Notes: generated from the letters alone by a model not told the origin. Positions 19,242-28,916 are shown, numbered from the stretch's first letter. The stretch is DNA of 64,000 nucleotides from Sphingomonas sp. PP-F2F-G114-C0414 (GCF_003688595.1 NZ_RCWT01000009.1:1-64000), one strand, 5' to 3'. A program made the numbers and translations.

Positions 19242-20141
19242 TTACGGATAGCTGACAGTCTTCGGGATCGCGGGGATCTCGATCCATTCCTTTTCGTCGC
19301 CGGGCACTTTCGGGAAGTTGCCCGCATTCCAGTCGCGCTTCGCCTGCTCGATACGATCCCGGTTCGAGCTGACGAAGTTCCACCAGACGTGGCGCGGCGT
19401 CGTAAACGCGTCGCCGCCACACAGCATCGCGCGGCCGCCGTGGGCGGACCGCAGCGTCGCGGAGATACCGGGCCTGAGCACGTACAGCACCTGCGGCTCC
19501 AGTTTCACACCCTCCAGCGTCGCCTCACCCATTGCAAGGTAGATCGCGCGCTCCTCGGCGGCCGCGTCGATCGGCACGCTCGCGCCCGGATCGAGCGCGA
19601 TGTCGGCATAGATCGTCCCCGAATAGGTCGTCGTCGGCGCGGTCTGGCCCCACAGGCTCCCCATGATGATCCGCGAGTGTGCGCCGTGCGCCTCGATCGT
19701 TGGCAGCTGCGCCTTGGTGACGTGCTCGAACGCCGGGTCGATCTCCTCGACCGCCTCGGGCATCGCCAACCAAGTCTGGATACCCGACAGGTTCGGCCCC
19801 TCGGCCCGCTCGTCGCCGGGCGAGCGTTCGGAATGGACGATGCCGTGGCCCGCGGTCATCAGGTTGACCGCGCCCGGCTCGATCCGCGCCTGCGTGCCGA
19901 GCGAATCGCGGTGGTCGATCGCGCCGTCGAACAGATAGGTGACGGTCGACAGGTTGATATGCGGGTGCGGGCGCACGTCGATGCCTTGGCCGATTTCGAG
20001 ATGCGCCGGGCCCATCTGGTCGAAGAACAGGAACGGGCCGACCATCGTCCGCTCCTTGTTCGGCAGCGTGCGGTGGACCTTGAACCCGCCGAGATCGTGC
20101 GTCGACGGCAGGATGGTCTGGAGGACGAAATCATCGAGCAT
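19242..20141 (-). CDS. Pirin family protein (bicupin)
   Basis: The 299-residue protein has the pirin N-terminal cupin with metal ligands in RPHPHINLSTVTYLFDG (two histidines) and GHGIVHSERSP (third histidine and glutamate), then the C-terminal cupin with LYVLRPG. Bacterial pirins can act as quercetin dioxygenases or redox-responsive regulators; the exact role here is unknown. The start is ATG 20139-20141 (MLDDFVLQTIL) with AAGGGA eight bases upstream; the longer frame overlaps the Nudix gene. It follows the Nudix gene by four bases, so they share an mRNA. Confidence 0.9.
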   Translation of the reverse strand: MLDDFVLQTILPSTHDLGGFKVHRTLPNKERTMVGPFLFFDQMGPAHLEIGQGIDVRPHPHINLSTVTYLFDGAIDHRDSLGTQARIEPGAVNLMTAGHGIVHSERSPGDERAEGPNLSGIQTWLAMPEAVEEIDPAFEHVTKAQLPTIEAHGAHSRIIMGSLWGQTAPTTTYSGTIYADIALDPGASVPIDAAAEERAIYLAMGEATLEGVKLEPQVLYVLRPGISATLRSAHGGRAMLCGGDAFTTPRHVWWNFVSSNRDRIEQAKRDWNAGNFPKVPGDEKEWIEIPAIPKTVSYP

Positions 20142-20145
20142 GGCG

Positions 20146-20658
20146 TTATCCCTTGGCAGGTTCCGTGGCGTCGAGCAGTTCGACCAGGTCTGCTGGATAG
20201 AGCGTTTCGTCATGCGCGACGATGTCGTTTCGGGAAAACCAGCGGTGACCGACGAGCAGTTGCTTCTCCTGTTCGGTGAGATCGCCCGCCTTTACCTCGC
20301 AGCTGTCGACGTCGATCCGGAAATAGCGTTCGTCCGCGGTGACCTCTGTGCCTTCGAAGGTTCGGAAGTCGACGACGCGTCGTGCGACTTCGGGACCGCA
20401 GTCGATGTCGAGGCCGACTTCCTCCCAGAGTTCGCGGCGCGCGGCGGCGGCATAGCTCTCGCCCGGATCGACTGCGCCGCCCGGCGTGCACCAGAGCGGG
20501 GGGCGATCGGCGGGGGTGAAGCGGAACATCAGCACGCGATCCTGGCCATCGACGAGCAGGATACGTGCGGCCGGGCGTGGGGTGCGCTTCGATCCTCCCC
20601 CGCCAGGGGGAGGTGGTGCCGAAGGCGACGGAGGGGGAGGACACGGAGCAGCGGTCAT
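20146..20658 (-). CDS. Nudix hydrolase with repeat-encoded N-terminus
   Basis: The 170-residue protein has a complete Nudix box: GGAVDPGESYAAAARRELW followed by EEVGLD, which coordinates Mg2+ for hydrolysis of a nucleoside diphosphate linked to another moiety. The domain runs from about residue 30 to 160. The first 24 residues (PPPPSPSAPPPPGGGGSK pattern) are encoded by one arm of a 30-base inverted repeat (20587-20616), and the ATG lies between the two arms. No ATG or GTG occurs between the repeat and the domain, so this extension is probably translated. Substrate unknown. Confidence 0.87.
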   Translation of the reverse strand: MTAAPCPPPPSPSAPPPPGGGGSKRTPRPAARILLVDGQDRVLMFRFTPADRPPLWCTPGGAVDPGESYAAAARRELWEEVGLDIDCGPEVARRVVDFRTFEGTEVTADERYFRIDVDSCEVKAGDLTEQEKQLLVGHRWFSRNDIVAHDETLYPADLVELLDATEPAKG

Positions 20659-20720
20659 CGCTTACCGCCCCCTCCGTCTCGCTGCGCGATCCACCTCCCC
20701 CTGGCGGGGGAGGATCGAAG
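20587..20720. repeat. 30-base perfect inverted repeat overlapping the Nudix start
   Basis: The arm at 20587-20616 (CTTCGATCCTCCCCCGCCAG then GGGGAGGTGG) is the exact reverse complement of the arm at 20691-20720. Each arm also contains an internal palindrome CCTCCCCC / GGGGGAGG. The left arm is inside the Nudix reading frame; the right arm is six bases from the GST stop. The 74-base centre contains the Nudix ATG at 20656-20658. Confidence 0.9.
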
Positions 20721-20725
20721 GTGAC

Positions 20726-21433
20726 TCATGCCGCATCGAGTTCCGGATACGCGCGGAAGATGCCGTCGGTGTTGAAGGCAACGCGCCGGTCGCTTTTTAG
20801 ATACGCCTTGATGCCGCCCAGATCAGCGACCTGGTCGTGGATGCGGATCAGGTTCGGATAGTCGGGTTCGAGCGTCTTCATCCGCTGCGGGAACATGTAC
20901 CGCAGCCCCTCGATCACCTGGAACAGCGACGTATCGGCATAGCTCCATTTGTGATCGATCAGCCAGTCGCCGGTATTGGCTTGCGCCGCATCCTCGAAAT
21001 GGCCGAGATACTTCGGCATCCGCGCCTCGCGGAACTGCTTCGCCGCACGCGCGGCCTCGGGCTTCTGGTCGTCGTAATAGTCCATCATCGCGACCGGATG
21101 ATGGACGTTGTGCACCTCCGCGACGAGGTCGGCGATCGTCAGCTGGAGCTGGTTGAGCCACAGCCGGTCCGCCATGTTCGACGGCGCGAGGCCGTGACGT
21201 TCGCCGAGATACATCAGGATGTTGGCGACCTGCGCGATCACCAGGCCGTCGAGCTCCAGATAGGGCGGCGCGAACGGCGTGCGGCCGGTGCGATCGTTGA
21301 GGTTCGCGAGCAGCCCCTCTTCGCCGACCGTCCGCGCGCAATCCTCATACGCGATCTCGGCGCCCTCGAGCGCGAGCCGGACGAACTCGCCGCGGCCCTG
21401 CAACGACGGCCAATACCAGAGCTTGTAGGACAT
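20726..21433 (-). CDS. Glutathione S-transferase family protein
   Basis: The 235-residue protein has an N-terminal thioredoxin-fold domain (YKLWYWPSLQGRGEFVRLALE, residues 3-23, and TPFAPPYLELDGLVIAQVANI with the cis-proline and glutathione-contact region) and a helical C-terminal domain (residues 90-225). It would conjugate or reduce with glutathione; the substrate is unknown. The tyrosine/serine near the start is where GST catalytic residues lie. It is four bases downstream of the bolA-like stop and probably co-transcribed with it. Confidence 0.88.
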   Translation of the reverse strand: MSYKLWYWPSLQGRGEFVRLALEGAEIAYEDCARTVGEEGLLANLNDRTGRTPFAPPYLELDGLVIAQVANILMYLGERHGLAPSNMADRLWLNQLQLTIADLVAEVHNVHHPVAMMDYYDDQKPEAARAAKQFREARMPKYLGHFEDAAQANTGDWLIDHKWSYADTSLFQVIEGLRYMFPQRMKTLEPDYPNLIRIHDQVADLGGIKAYLKSDRRVAFNTDGIFRAYPELDAA

Positions 21434-21436
21434 CGA

Positions 21437-21721
21437 TCACTCTCCCGGCGCGCGGGCCTTGATGGCGAGCGCATGAATCTGCGTACTCAACAGATCGGCG
21501 AGCGCTTGGTTCACGAGCCGCTGGCGCGCGACGCGGTTAAGGCCTTCGAAACGCGGCGTTTCCACCTCGACGCGGAAATGCGTTTCGCCGGTGCCGTCGT
21601 CGCCCATGTGACCGGCGTGGAGGCCGCTCTCGTTGACGACTGTCAGCTGCGTCGGGGCGAGTGTCGCGGTAAGGCGGGCGGTGATCTGGTCCTGTATGGA
21701 GCCGGTGGCGAGGTCTGTCAT
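21437..21721 (-). CDS. BolA family protein
   Basis: The 94-residue protein has the BolA fold signature: LTVVNESGLHAGHMG, then THFRVEVETPRFEGLNRVAR and QRLVNQALADLL. BolA-like proteins pair with monothiol glutaredoxins and take part in Fe-S cluster trafficking or stress morphology. The start is ATG 21719-21721; the far longer upstream frame runs antisense to the J-domain gene and is rejected. It is divergent from the J-domain gene, with 39 bases between the starts. Confidence 0.9.
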   Translation of the reverse strand: MTDLATGSIQDQITARLTATLAPTQLTVVNESGLHAGHMGDDGTGETHFRVEVETPRFEGLNRVARQRLVNQALADLLSTQIHALAIKARAPGE

Positions 21722-21760
21722 GCTCCCTATATAGCCCGTTTCGGAAAGCGCGGGGAGCCG

Positions 21761-22369
21761 GTGAGCGAAGACGGTCAGAACAATCGCAAGGAGCGACCCA
21801 GCCCACGGTTTCACGGCCGCGTGGAAGGGACGGGGCGCGTCTGCATGTGGCGCGACTGCGAGGAACCCGGGGAATTTCGCGCGCCGCCGCTCGAGGGGCC
21901 GAGCGACGGCGGCCCGCCGCGGTTCCGCTGGTTCTGCCTCGAGCATGTCCGCGCGTTCAATTCCGGCTATAATTTCTTCGACGGGATGACCGCGGACGAG
22001 ATCCACTATGCGCAGCGGCCGATGGCGGGCTGGGAACGCGAAACGCGTGCGTTCGCGCATGGCGGCGGCGACACCCCGCCGAAATGGGCGGACTTCGCCG
22101 ATCCGATCGACGCGATCGGTGCGCGGTTCGGCGAGCGGATGGCGGCGGCGCGCAAGGACGGCCGCGTGCTGTCGGATGGCGAACGGCGATCGTTGCGCGT
22201 GCTCGGGCTCGGCACGGACACCGACCGGACGGCCTTGCGCAAACGCTACAGCGAACTCGTCCGCCGCTATCACCCGGATCGCAACGGCGGCGACCGCGCG
22301 CATGAAGCAGAATTGCAGAAGGTGATCGCGGCCTACCAGCACCTGAAGGGGGCCACCGCTTTTGCCTGA
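21761..22369 (+). CDS. J-domain protein
   Basis: The 202-residue protein has a C-terminal J domain (about residues 140-200) with the HPD tripeptide in RRYHPDRNGGD, needed to stimulate DnaK ATPase. The N-terminal part has cysteine pairs CMWRDC and WFCLEH that may bind a metal, as in other alphaproteobacterial members of this type. The start is GTG 21761-21763, preceded by GGGGAG at a suitable distance; the much longer upstream frame is antisense to the GST gene. It is divergent from bolA. Confidence 0.85.
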   Translation: MSEDGQNNRKERPSPRFHGRVEGTGRVCMWRDCEEPGEFRAPPLEGPSDGGPPRFRWFCLEHVRAFNSGYNFFDGMTADEIHYAQRPMAGWERETRAFAHGGGDTPPKWADFADPIDAIGARFGERMAAARKDGRVLSDGERRSLRVLGLGTDTDRTALRKRYSELVRRYHPDRNGGDRAHEAELQKVIAAYQHLKGATAFA

Positions 22370-22547
22370 CGAAGCGGGAATGTGATCCATACTTACTCTG
22401 ATCGATATTTCACGACGCCCCCGCCGGAACCGCACGGCTGGCGAGCGGTTCGTCTAACTCTTCCAGTCAATCGCCCGACCAATCGTACAGCGGCGGTTGA
22501 GTAATTGCCCGCGCTTGGCCTAGAGCTACCGGGAACACGAGGCCAAC

Positions 22548-23552
22548 ATGACCGATATCCCGAATACCCAGCCAGATAGCCGCGAGACCACGATCCTCGA
22601 CGCACCCGACCGCATGGTGAAGGTGCGCGAGATGTTCGGGATCGATTCCGACATGGAAGTGCCGGCGTTTTCCGAAGCCGACGAGCGCGTCCCCGATCTC
22701 GATCCGGCGTACGTCTTCGATGCCGACACCACGCTCGCCGTGCTGGCGGGGTTTGCGCATAACCGTCGCGTGATGGTCCAGGGCTATCACGGCACCGGCA
22801 AGTCGACGCATATCGAGCAGGTCGCTGCGCGCCTCAAATGGCCGTGCATCCGCATCAACCTCGACGCGCATATCAGCCGCATCGACCTGATCGGGCGCGA
22901 CGCGATCGTGCTGAAGGACGGCCAGCAGATCACCGAATTCCGCGAAGGCCTGCTCCCCTGGGCGCTGCAGACGCCGACCGCGCTCGTTTTCGACGAATAC
23001 GACGCCGGCCGCCCCGACGTGATGTTCGTGATCCAGCGCGTGCTGGAAACCGAGGGCAAGCTGACGCTGCTCGACCAGAACCGCGTGATCCGCCCGAACC
23101 CGTGGTTCCGCCTGTTCGCGACTGCCAACACTGTCGGCCTCGGCGATACGAGCGGGCTGTATCACGGCACGCAGCAGATCAACCAGGGCCAGATGGACCG
23201 CTGGAACATCGTCGTCACGCTCAACTATTTGCCCGCCAAGGTCGAGGCGCAGATCGTTCTCGCCAAGTCCGGCGAATACGACAAGCCCGAGGGCAAGAAG
23301 ACCGTCGAGAACATGGTCCGCGTCGCCGACATGACTCGCAAGGGCTTCGTCAACGGCGACATCTCGACCGTGATGAGCCCGCGCACGGTGATCACCTGGG
23401 CCCAGAACGCGCTGATCTTCGGCGACGTCGGCTTCGCGTTCCGCCTGTCGTTCCTCAACAAGTGCGACGAGGCGGAGCGGCCGCTGGTCGCCGAATATTA
23501 CCAGCGCGTGTTCGGCAAGGATCTCCCCGAGAGCGTGGTGGGCAAGGCTTGA
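22548..23552 (+). CDS. cobS: Cobaltochelatase subunit CobS
   Basis: The 334-residue protein is an AAA+ ATPase of the MoxR/CobS class. Walker A is GYHGTGKST (about residues 79-87), Walker B-like [10 protein letters not shown], and sensor segment [14 protein letters not shown]. With CobT and CobN it inserts cobalt into hydrogenobyrinic acid diamide in the aerobic B12 pathway; related CobS/CobT pairs without the rest of the pathway also occur in sphingomonads, so the client is not certain. ATG at 22548. It is separated from cobT by a toxin-antitoxin pair. Confidence 0.93.
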   Translation: MTDIPNTQPDSRETTILDAPDRMVKVREMFGIDSDMEVPAFSEADERVPDLDPAYVFDADTTLAVLAGFAHNRRVMVQGYHGTGKSTHIEQVAARLKWPCIRINLDAHISRIDLIGRDAIVLKDGQQITEFREGLLPWALQTPTALVFDEYDAGRPDVMFVIQRVLETEGKLTLLDQNRVIRPNPWFRLFATANTVGLGDTSGLYHGTQQINQGQMDRWNIVVTLNYLPAKVEAQIVLAKSGEYDKPEGKKTVENMVRVADMTRKGFVNGDISTVMSPRTVITWAQNALIFGDVGFAFRLSFLNKCDEAERPLVAEYYQRVFGKDLPESVVGKA

Positions 23553-23598
23553 AGATCAGGGTGGACTAAGCTATTTAGTCCACCCCAGGGAGGCGATC

Positions 23599-23880
23599 AT
23601 GGGTGAAGCCGATCCACAGAAGACGTTCAACGTCCATGATGCGAAGACCAATCTGTCGAAACTGATCGAGCGTGCGCACGCGGGCGAAGAAATCATTCTT
23701 GCCAAGGCTGGCATCCCCTACGCGCGGATGATGCCGCTCGAGCCTGCCATGAGGCGCAAGCGTACGCCTGGGGGCCTGACTGTGACGGGATCAATTCCTG
23801 ATTCGGTGTTCTTCGACCCAATGCCCGAGGACGAACTCGAACTCTTCGAGGGCAATCGTCTTGAGAAATACGGTCGGTGA
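23599..23880 (+). CDS. Phd/YefM-type antitoxin
   Basis: The 93-residue protein has the Phd/YefM DNA-binding N-terminus (FNVHDAKTNLSKLIERAHAG then EEIILAKAGIPYARMMPL) and a short acidic C-terminal tail (MPEDELELFEG) suited to binding a toxin. It begins 46 bases after cobS and its TGA overlaps the GTG start of the PIN gene (GTGA). It should neutralise the toxin and repress the promoter. Confidence 0.9.
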   Translation: MGEADPQKTFNVHDAKTNLSKLIERAHAGEEIILAKAGIPYARMMPLEPAMRRKRTPGGLTVTGSIPDSVFFDPMPEDELELFEGNRLEKYGR

Positions 23881-24266
23881 GCGGGTTTCTTCTCGATACG
23901 CACACGTTGTTATGGTGGTGGACCGAGCCCGATCGTCTTGGCCACGATGCCCGCGAAATCCTGGGAGAGGGTGCGGCACGGATCTCGGTCAGCGTGGCAA
24001 GCGTCTGGGAAATCGCCATAAAGACGCAGTCGGGCAAGCTGACAGCGATTGCCAATTTTTCGCGCGAATACGGGCCTCTCATGCGCACCAATGCGTTCGA
24101 AGCTCTCATGATCACGGACGATCATGCGCTCAAGGCGGGGTTTCTGACTGGAGCGCATCGTGATCCGTTCGATCGGATGATCGCGGCCCAGGCGATGATC
24201 GAGAATTTGACCGTCCTCACGCGGGACCCTGAAATCGCCAAGTTCGGCTGCAAGGTACTCTGGTAA
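23877..24266 (+). CDS. PIN-domain toxin (VapC-like)
   Basis: The 129-residue protein has the PIN core: [18 protein letters not shown] at residues 4-21, the middle acidic segment [17 protein letters not shown] and the C-terminal [16 protein letters not shown] then [13 protein letters not shown]. These residues coordinate Mg2+ for RNA cleavage. It starts at GTG 23877-23879 inside the antitoxin stop, and its TAA overlaps the ATG of cobT (TAATG), so translation of cobT could be coupled to the toxin. It is normal VapC length and appears intact. Confidence 0.9.
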   Translation: MSGFLLDTHTLLWWWTEPDRLGHDAREILGEGAARISVSVASVWEIAIKTQSGKLTAIANFSREYGPLMRTNAFEALMITDDHALKAGFLTGAHRDPFDRMIAAQAMIENLTVLTRDPEIAKFGCKVLW

Positions 24267-26089
24267 TGGCCAACGAAACCCCACTCGACCGCTTCAAGGC
24301 GGTGCTCGCCGGTACCGCGCGTGCGATTGCGGAGGAGCCGGAGGTCGAACTCGCCTTCACCGCGGATGCACCGACGCAGTCGGGTAAGCACATTAAGGTG
24401 CCGATGCCCGCACGTGCCCTGCCGTTGGAGCAGGTCGCGGAGGCGCGTGGGTTCGCGGACGGATTCGCGCTGAGGTTGAAGCATCACGACATCGCGCTGC
24501 ATAATCGTGCAGCGCCGATTGATGCGGTTGCGCGTGCGGTGTTCGATTCCGTCGAGACTGCACGTGTCGAAGCGCTCGGCTCGCGTGGCTATGCCGGCAT
24601 CACCGAGAACCTCGACCGCGCACTCGACGTGCGGCTGCGGGCGGATCCCATCACGCGCGCGCGCAATCGCGACGAAGTGCCGCTGTCCACCGCGCTCGGC
24701 CTCATGGTCCGCGAGCGGCTGACCGGACTGGAATCGCCCGCGATCGCCGCGCCCGGTCTCGCGCTGGTGCGTGAGTGGATCGAGAGCAGGACCGATCTCG
24801 ACGCGCTGGCCTATGCGCTCGACGACCAGAAGGCGTTCCAGGGCCTTGCGCGGAAAATGTTGCAAGAGCTCGAACTGGTCGAGGGCGATCAGGTCCCCGA
24901 GGAGAGCGACGAAGGCGGCTCCGAGGACGAGGGCACCGACGAGCAGCAGCAGGACGAGGGCGACGAAGGCGACGACCAGGGCGAGGACGGCCAGGGCGAA
25001 GTCGAAGCGCGCGGCGAACAGTCCGAGCAGCAGAACGAGGAAAGCGACGGCCAGGAGCAGAGCGACGAGTCGATGGACGACATCGACGGCGAGCCGGGCG
25101 ACGATGGCGAGGAAGGCATGCAGCCGGTTCGCCCGAACCGTCCCTTCGCGGACATGGGCGGCGCGTTCGACTACAAGCCGTGGACGACGCAGTTCGACGA
25201 GGTGATCGCCGCCACCGAGCTCTGCGACGCCGACGAACTCGCACGCCTCCGTGGCTATCTCGATCAGCAGCTCGTGCACCTGCAATCGACCGTGTCGAAG
25301 CTTGCCAACCGGCTCCAGCGGCGGTTGATGGCGCAGCAGTCGCGGTCGTGGGATTTCGATCAGGAGGAAGGCATCCTCGACGCGGCGCGCCTCGCACGCG
25401 TGATCGTCAACCCGACGCTGTCGCTGAGCTACAAGGCCGAACGGGAGACCGACTTCCGTGACACCGTCGTGACGCTGCTGATCGACAATTCCGGCTCGAT
25501 GCGCGGCCGCCCGATCTCGATCGCGGCGATCAGCGCGGACATTCTCGCACGCACGCTGGAGCGCTGCGGTGTGAAGACCGAGATTCTCGGCTTCACGACG
25601 CGCGCCTGGAAGGGCGGGCAGAGCCGCGAAACGTGGCTGGCGGCCGGGCGTCCGCCGCAGCCGGGTCGGCTCAACGACATCCGCCACATCGTCTATAAGC
25701 GCGCCGACGAGCCGTGGCGCCGCGCGCGCAACTCGCTGGGCCTGATGATGCGCGAGGGGTTGCTGAAGGAGAATATCGACGGCGAGGCGCTGATGTGGGC
25801 GCATGCGCGGCTAGTCGCACGGCCGGAGGAACGTCGCATCTTGATGGTGATCAGCGACGGCGCGCCGGTCGACGATTCGACGCTGTCGGTGAACTCCGGC
25901 TCGTATTTGGAACGTCATCTGCGCCAGGTGATCGGCTGGATCGAGAGCAAGTCGCCGGTCGAGCTGGTCGCGATCGGCATCGGCCACGACGTCACCCGCT
26001 ATTACGCGCGTGCCGTGACGATCATGGACGTCGAGCAGCTCGGCGGGACGATCATCGAACAGCTGGCCTCGCTGTTCGATACCGAGTGA
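24266..26089 (+). CDS. cobT: Cobaltochelatase subunit CobT
   Basis: The 607-residue protein has the CobT layout: an N-terminal helical domain, a long Glu/Asp/Gln-rich acidic linker (about residues 205-280) and a C-terminal von Willebrand A domain with the MIDAS motif [13 protein letters not shown] near residue 405. It partners with CobS ATPase to drive the chelatase. ATG at 24266 overlaps the stop of the PIN toxin by one base, which is unusual because cobS and cobT normally adjoin each other. The acidic linker accounts for the low-complexity DNA around 24890-25120. Confidence 0.94.
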   Translation: MANETPLDRFKAVLAGTARAIAEEPEVELAFTADAPTQSGKHIKVPMPARALPLEQVAEARGFADGFALRLKHHDIALHNRAAPIDAVARAVFDSVETARVEALGSRGYAGITENLDRALDVRLRADPITRARNRDEVPLSTALGLMVRERLTGLESPAIAAPGLALVREWIESRTDLDALAYALDDQKAFQGLARKMLQELELVEGDQVPEESDEGGSEDEGTDEQQQDEGDEGDDQGEDGQGEVEARGEQSEQQNEESDGQEQSDESMDDIDGEPGDDGEEGMQPVRPNRPFADMGGAFDYKPWTTQFDEVIAATELCDADELARLRGYLDQQLVHLQSTVSKLANRLQRRLMAQQSRSWDFDQEEGILDAARLARVIVNPTLSLSYKAERETDFRDTVVTLLIDNSGSMRGRPISIAAISADILARTLERCGVKTEILGFTTRAWKGGQSRETWLAAGRPPQPGRLNDIRHIVYKRADEPWRRARNSLGLMMREGLLKENIDGEALMWAHARLVARPEERRILMVISDGAPVDDSTLSVNSGSYLERHLRQVIGWIESKSPVELVAIGIGHDVTRYYARAVTIMDVEQLGGTIIEQLASLFDTE

Positions 26090-26105
26090 TCCTCAGGCGG
26101 GCGGC

Positions 26106-26348
26106 GTGATCGCTGCGCCAGCCGGCGGATTTCATGGCCCCGTCAAGCGCTCGATCACGATCGCCGGCCATCAGACCTCGATCAGCCTCGAGCCCGTCTT
26201 CTGGCAGGCGCTCGAGGCCGTAGCGGTGCGTCTCGGTTTGCCGCTGTCCGCGCTCGTCGCCGAAATCGACGCGATCCGCATCGTCGCGGACGATCCACCG
26301 AACCTCGCTAGTGCGTTGAGAACATGGCTGTTCGATAATCTAGGTTGA
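26106..26348 (+). CDS. Ribbon-helix-helix domain protein
   Basis: The 80-residue protein has the ribbon-helix-helix pattern common in alphaproteobacteria: KRSITIAGHQTSISLEPVFW then EALAVRLGLPLSAL-like helix and the end SALRTWLFDNL. The beta strand (SITIAGHQTSISL) would contact DNA as a dimer. The start is GTG 26106-26108. It follows cobT by 16 bases and is probably in the same transcript. The target is unknown. Confidence 0.8.
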   Translation: MIAAPAGGFHGPVKRSITIAGHQTSISLEPVFWQALEAVAVRLGLPLSALVAEIDAIRIVADDPPNLASALRTWLFDNLG

Positions 26349-26390
26349 GAACTACTCGCATTAGCATTGACAGTGCGAACGAGTCTCAAT
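26345..26390. promoter_or_regulatory. Two Fur-box-like sites upstream of the TonB receptor
   Basis: TGCGAACGAGTCTCAAT at 26374-26390 matches the alphaproteobacterial Fur pattern TGCGAATCATTCTCAAT at 12 of 17 positions. TTGAGAACTACTCGCA at 26345-26360 is a second site in opposite orientation (TGCGAGTAGTTCTCAA on the minus strand). Both lie within 80 bases of the receptor start, as expected for iron-repressed control. Confidence 0.65.
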
Positions 26391-26422
26391 AGCGAGCCCT
26401 TCAAGAGCAAAGGGGTTTGTCT

Positions 26423-28909
26423 ATGTCGCTACCATCGCCGCGCGCATCCGTGCAGCGTTCGTCCACCGTGCCAGCATTTCTCGCGTTGTCGTGCGTCGGC
26501 GCCTTCGCGACCGCGCCGGCCTATGCGGCGGATGCCGACAAACCCGCGGCACCGGTGACCGACGCACAGCAACGCGACGAAATCCTCGTCAACGGTCAGC
26601 GCGAGCGCGACTCCGGCCCCAAGCAGGTCGCGCCACTCGTCAACACGCCGCGCTCGGTGATCGTCCTGCCAAAGGACGTGATCGAGCAGACCGGGTCGAA
26701 CAGCCTGGCAGATGCGCTGCGGACCGTGCCCGGCATCACCTTCGGCGCGGCCGAGGGTGGCAACCCAATCGGCGACCGCCCGTTCATCCGCGGCTTCGAC
26801 AGCCAGGGGAGCATCTATGTCGACGGCGTCCGCGATCTCGCATCGCAGACACGCGAAGTCTTCGCGGTCGATTCGGTCCAGATCGTTCGTGGCTCGGATT
26901 CGACGCTCGGCGGCCGCGGCTCGGCGGGCGGCACGATCAACATCCTGTCGCGCCTGCCGCAGCTCGAGAACTTTGGATCGCTCAGCGGAAGCTACGGCGA
27001 GGCGGACTACAAGCGCATCACCGGCGACGTGAACCTCAAGATTTCCGACACCGCTGCGTTCCGCATCGAAGGCATGTGGCACGATCAGGACGTCGCCGGG
27101 CGCGATGCGATCTGGGCGAAGCGTTGGGGCATCGCACCGTCGTTCGCGGTCGGACTCGGTACGCCGACCCGGCTGACCGCCAGCCTCTACCACATGGAGA
27201 GCAGCGAACTGCCCGACAGCGGCATCCCGTATCTTTACACGATCGCCAATCATCCGGGCACCGGCAACATCTCGACTCTTCCTGCGCTCGGCACCGTGAC
27301 GACCGCAGGCGGCCAGACCGGCTACGTCTCGCGCAAGAACTTCTACGGCTTGGCCAATCGCGACTTCCGCGATGCCAACACCAACCAGGCGACGATCCGC
27401 GTCGAGCATGATTTCGGCGGCATCACGCTGCGCAACACCGCGCGCTACACGCACAGCGACCAGAGCTACATCTTCACGCTGCCCGACGACAGCCAGGGCA
27501 ACGTCTACGGCACCACCGCGACCAACACCGGCGCGAACGTGACCAATGGCGGCTATGTCTGGACCCGCGGCAATACGCGCTACGGCTATAGCGAGAGCAT
27601 CGTCGACCAGACCGACCTGTACGGCAAGTTCGACACCGGCGGGATCGAGCACAGCTTCTCGCTCGGCACCGAGATCTCGTGGGAAAAGACGCGGCGCGGC
27701 GCGTTCGTGTCGGCCAACGGATCGACGATCTCGCCCCGCTGCAACACCGCGACGATCGCGCGGTCCTATTGCGTGAGCCTGTTCAACCCCAATCCGAACG
27801 CACCGTGGGTCAACTACACGAGCGACACGTCGACCACGCCGACCCCGATCGTGAAGGGCGCGACGTCCGCTGAAACCCAGAACGACGCCAATACCAAGGC
27901 GGTCTACGCGTTTGATTCGATCACGCTGATGCCGGCGCTGATCCTGAATTTGGGTGCGCGCTACGATCGGTTCGAATCCACCATCACCCTTCCGGGCGCG
28001 ACGCAAACGAAGGTCAAGCGCGTCGACAACCTGTTCAACTGGCAGGCCGGCCTGGTGTTCAAGCCGACGCCGGAGACCAGCCTGTACGCAAGCTATGCGA
28101 CCGCCGCGACGCCGCCCAACAGCCTGCTCGGCGAAGGCCGCGAGGATAATGCGATCACGGTCGCGACGCTCAGCCTGCTGAAGCCGCAGAAGACCAAGTC
28201 GTACGAGGTCGGCGCGAAGGCCAGCCTGTTCGGCGAGAAGCTCCAGCTTGGCGCTGCGGCGTTCCAGACCGAGATCTCGAACGCGCGCGTGCTCGACGAT
28301 TCGAACACCGCGTCGTTCATTGGCGAGACCCGTATCCGTGGCGTCGAATTCAACGTCAGCGGGACGATCCTGCCAGGCTGGACCGTGTTCGGCGGGTTCA
28401 CGCATCTCGATCCGAAGATTATCGATGGCGGCTCGACGATCCTGACCGCGCCGGCGATCACGCGCACCGCGAACGGCGTCACCACCGTCATCCAGCCGGC
28501 CCGGACGATCGGCGTCGTGTCGGTCAACACCGGCAAGCAGGTCCCGCAGACCGCGAAGAACAGCTTCACCGCTACCACCAACGTCGCCGTGACCAAGCGG
28601 CTCCAGATCGGCGGCACGGCTCTGTACATGGACGAGCAGATCGGCGGCTATGCCGACAACCGCACCGCGACGCAGACTGCCGCCGGCGTCGTGTCGGTCA
28701 ACCCGGCGACCAAGGTCCTGACGCGCAGCACGCCCGACTACTGGCGCTTCGATGCACGCGCGAGCTACAAGCTGACCGACAATGTCGACCTCAGCGTCAA
28801 TGCGCAGAATTTGACGAACAAGACCTATTTCTCGCAGACCTATGCCAGCCACTATGCGACGCTCGCGGCCGGTCGCACGATCTTCGGCACGGTGAACCTG
28901 CGGTTCTGA
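26423..28909 (+). CDS. TonB-dependent siderophore receptor (PiuA/Fiu-like)
   Basis: The 828-residue protein has a signal peptide (residues 1-36, ending APAYA), a TonB-box-like DEILVNGQ, a plug domain (VNTPRSVIVLPKDVI, then RPFIRGFDSQGSIYVDGVRD) and a beta barrel ending in the terminal phenylalanine of FGTVNLRF. It imports ferric catecholate-type siderophores across the outer membrane. The ATG at 26423 has AAAGGGG seven bases before it; a TTG six bases upstream is rejected. The following Sel1, PiuC-like and PepSY genes match the content of the Pseudomonas piu locus. Two Fur-like boxes precede it. Confidence 0.93.
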   Translation: MSLPSPRASVQRSSTVPAFLALSCVGAFATAPAYAADADKPAAPVTDAQQRDEILVNGQRERDSGPKQVAPLVNTPRSVIVLPKDVIEQTGSNSLADALRTVPGITFGAAEGGNPIGDRPFIRGFDSQGSIYVDGVRDLASQTREVFAVDSVQIVRGSDSTLGGRGSAGGTINILSRLPQLENFGSLSGSYGEADYKRITGDVNLKISDTAAFRIEGMWHDQDVAGRDAIWAKRWGIAPSFAVGLGTPTRLTASLYHMESSELPDSGIPYLYTIANHPGTGNISTLPALGTVTTAGGQTGYVSRKNFYGLANRDFRDANTNQATIRVEHDFGGITLRNTARYTHSDQSYIFTLPDDSQGNVYGTTATNTGANVTNGGYVWTRGNTRYGYSESIVDQTDLYGKFDTGGIEHSFSLGTEISWEKTRRGAFVSANGSTISPRCNTATIARSYCVSLFNPNPNAPWVNYTSDTSTTPTPIVKGATSAETQNDANTKAVYAFDSITLMPALILNLGARYDRFESTITLPGATQTKVKRVDNLFNWQAGLVFKPTPETSLYASYATAATPPNSLLGEGREDNAITVATLSLLKPQKTKSYEVGAKASLFGEKLQLGAAAFQTEISNARVLDDSNTASFIGETRIRGVEFNVSGTILPGWTVFGGFTHLDPKIIDGGSTILTAPAITRTANGVTTVIQPARTIGVVSVNTGKQVPQTAKNSFTATTNVAVTKRLQIGGTALYMDEQIGGYADNRTATQTAAGVVSVNPATKVLTRSTPDYWRFDARASYKLTDNVDLSVNAQNLTNKTYFSQTYASHYATLAAGRTIFGTVNLRF

Positions 28910-28916
28910 GGATGAT

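Noticed and set aside
24122..25804. Long minus-strand frame opposite cobT
   Set aside because: It is antisense to the intact CobT frame, and its leucine/valine runs reflect the acidic linker on the other strand.
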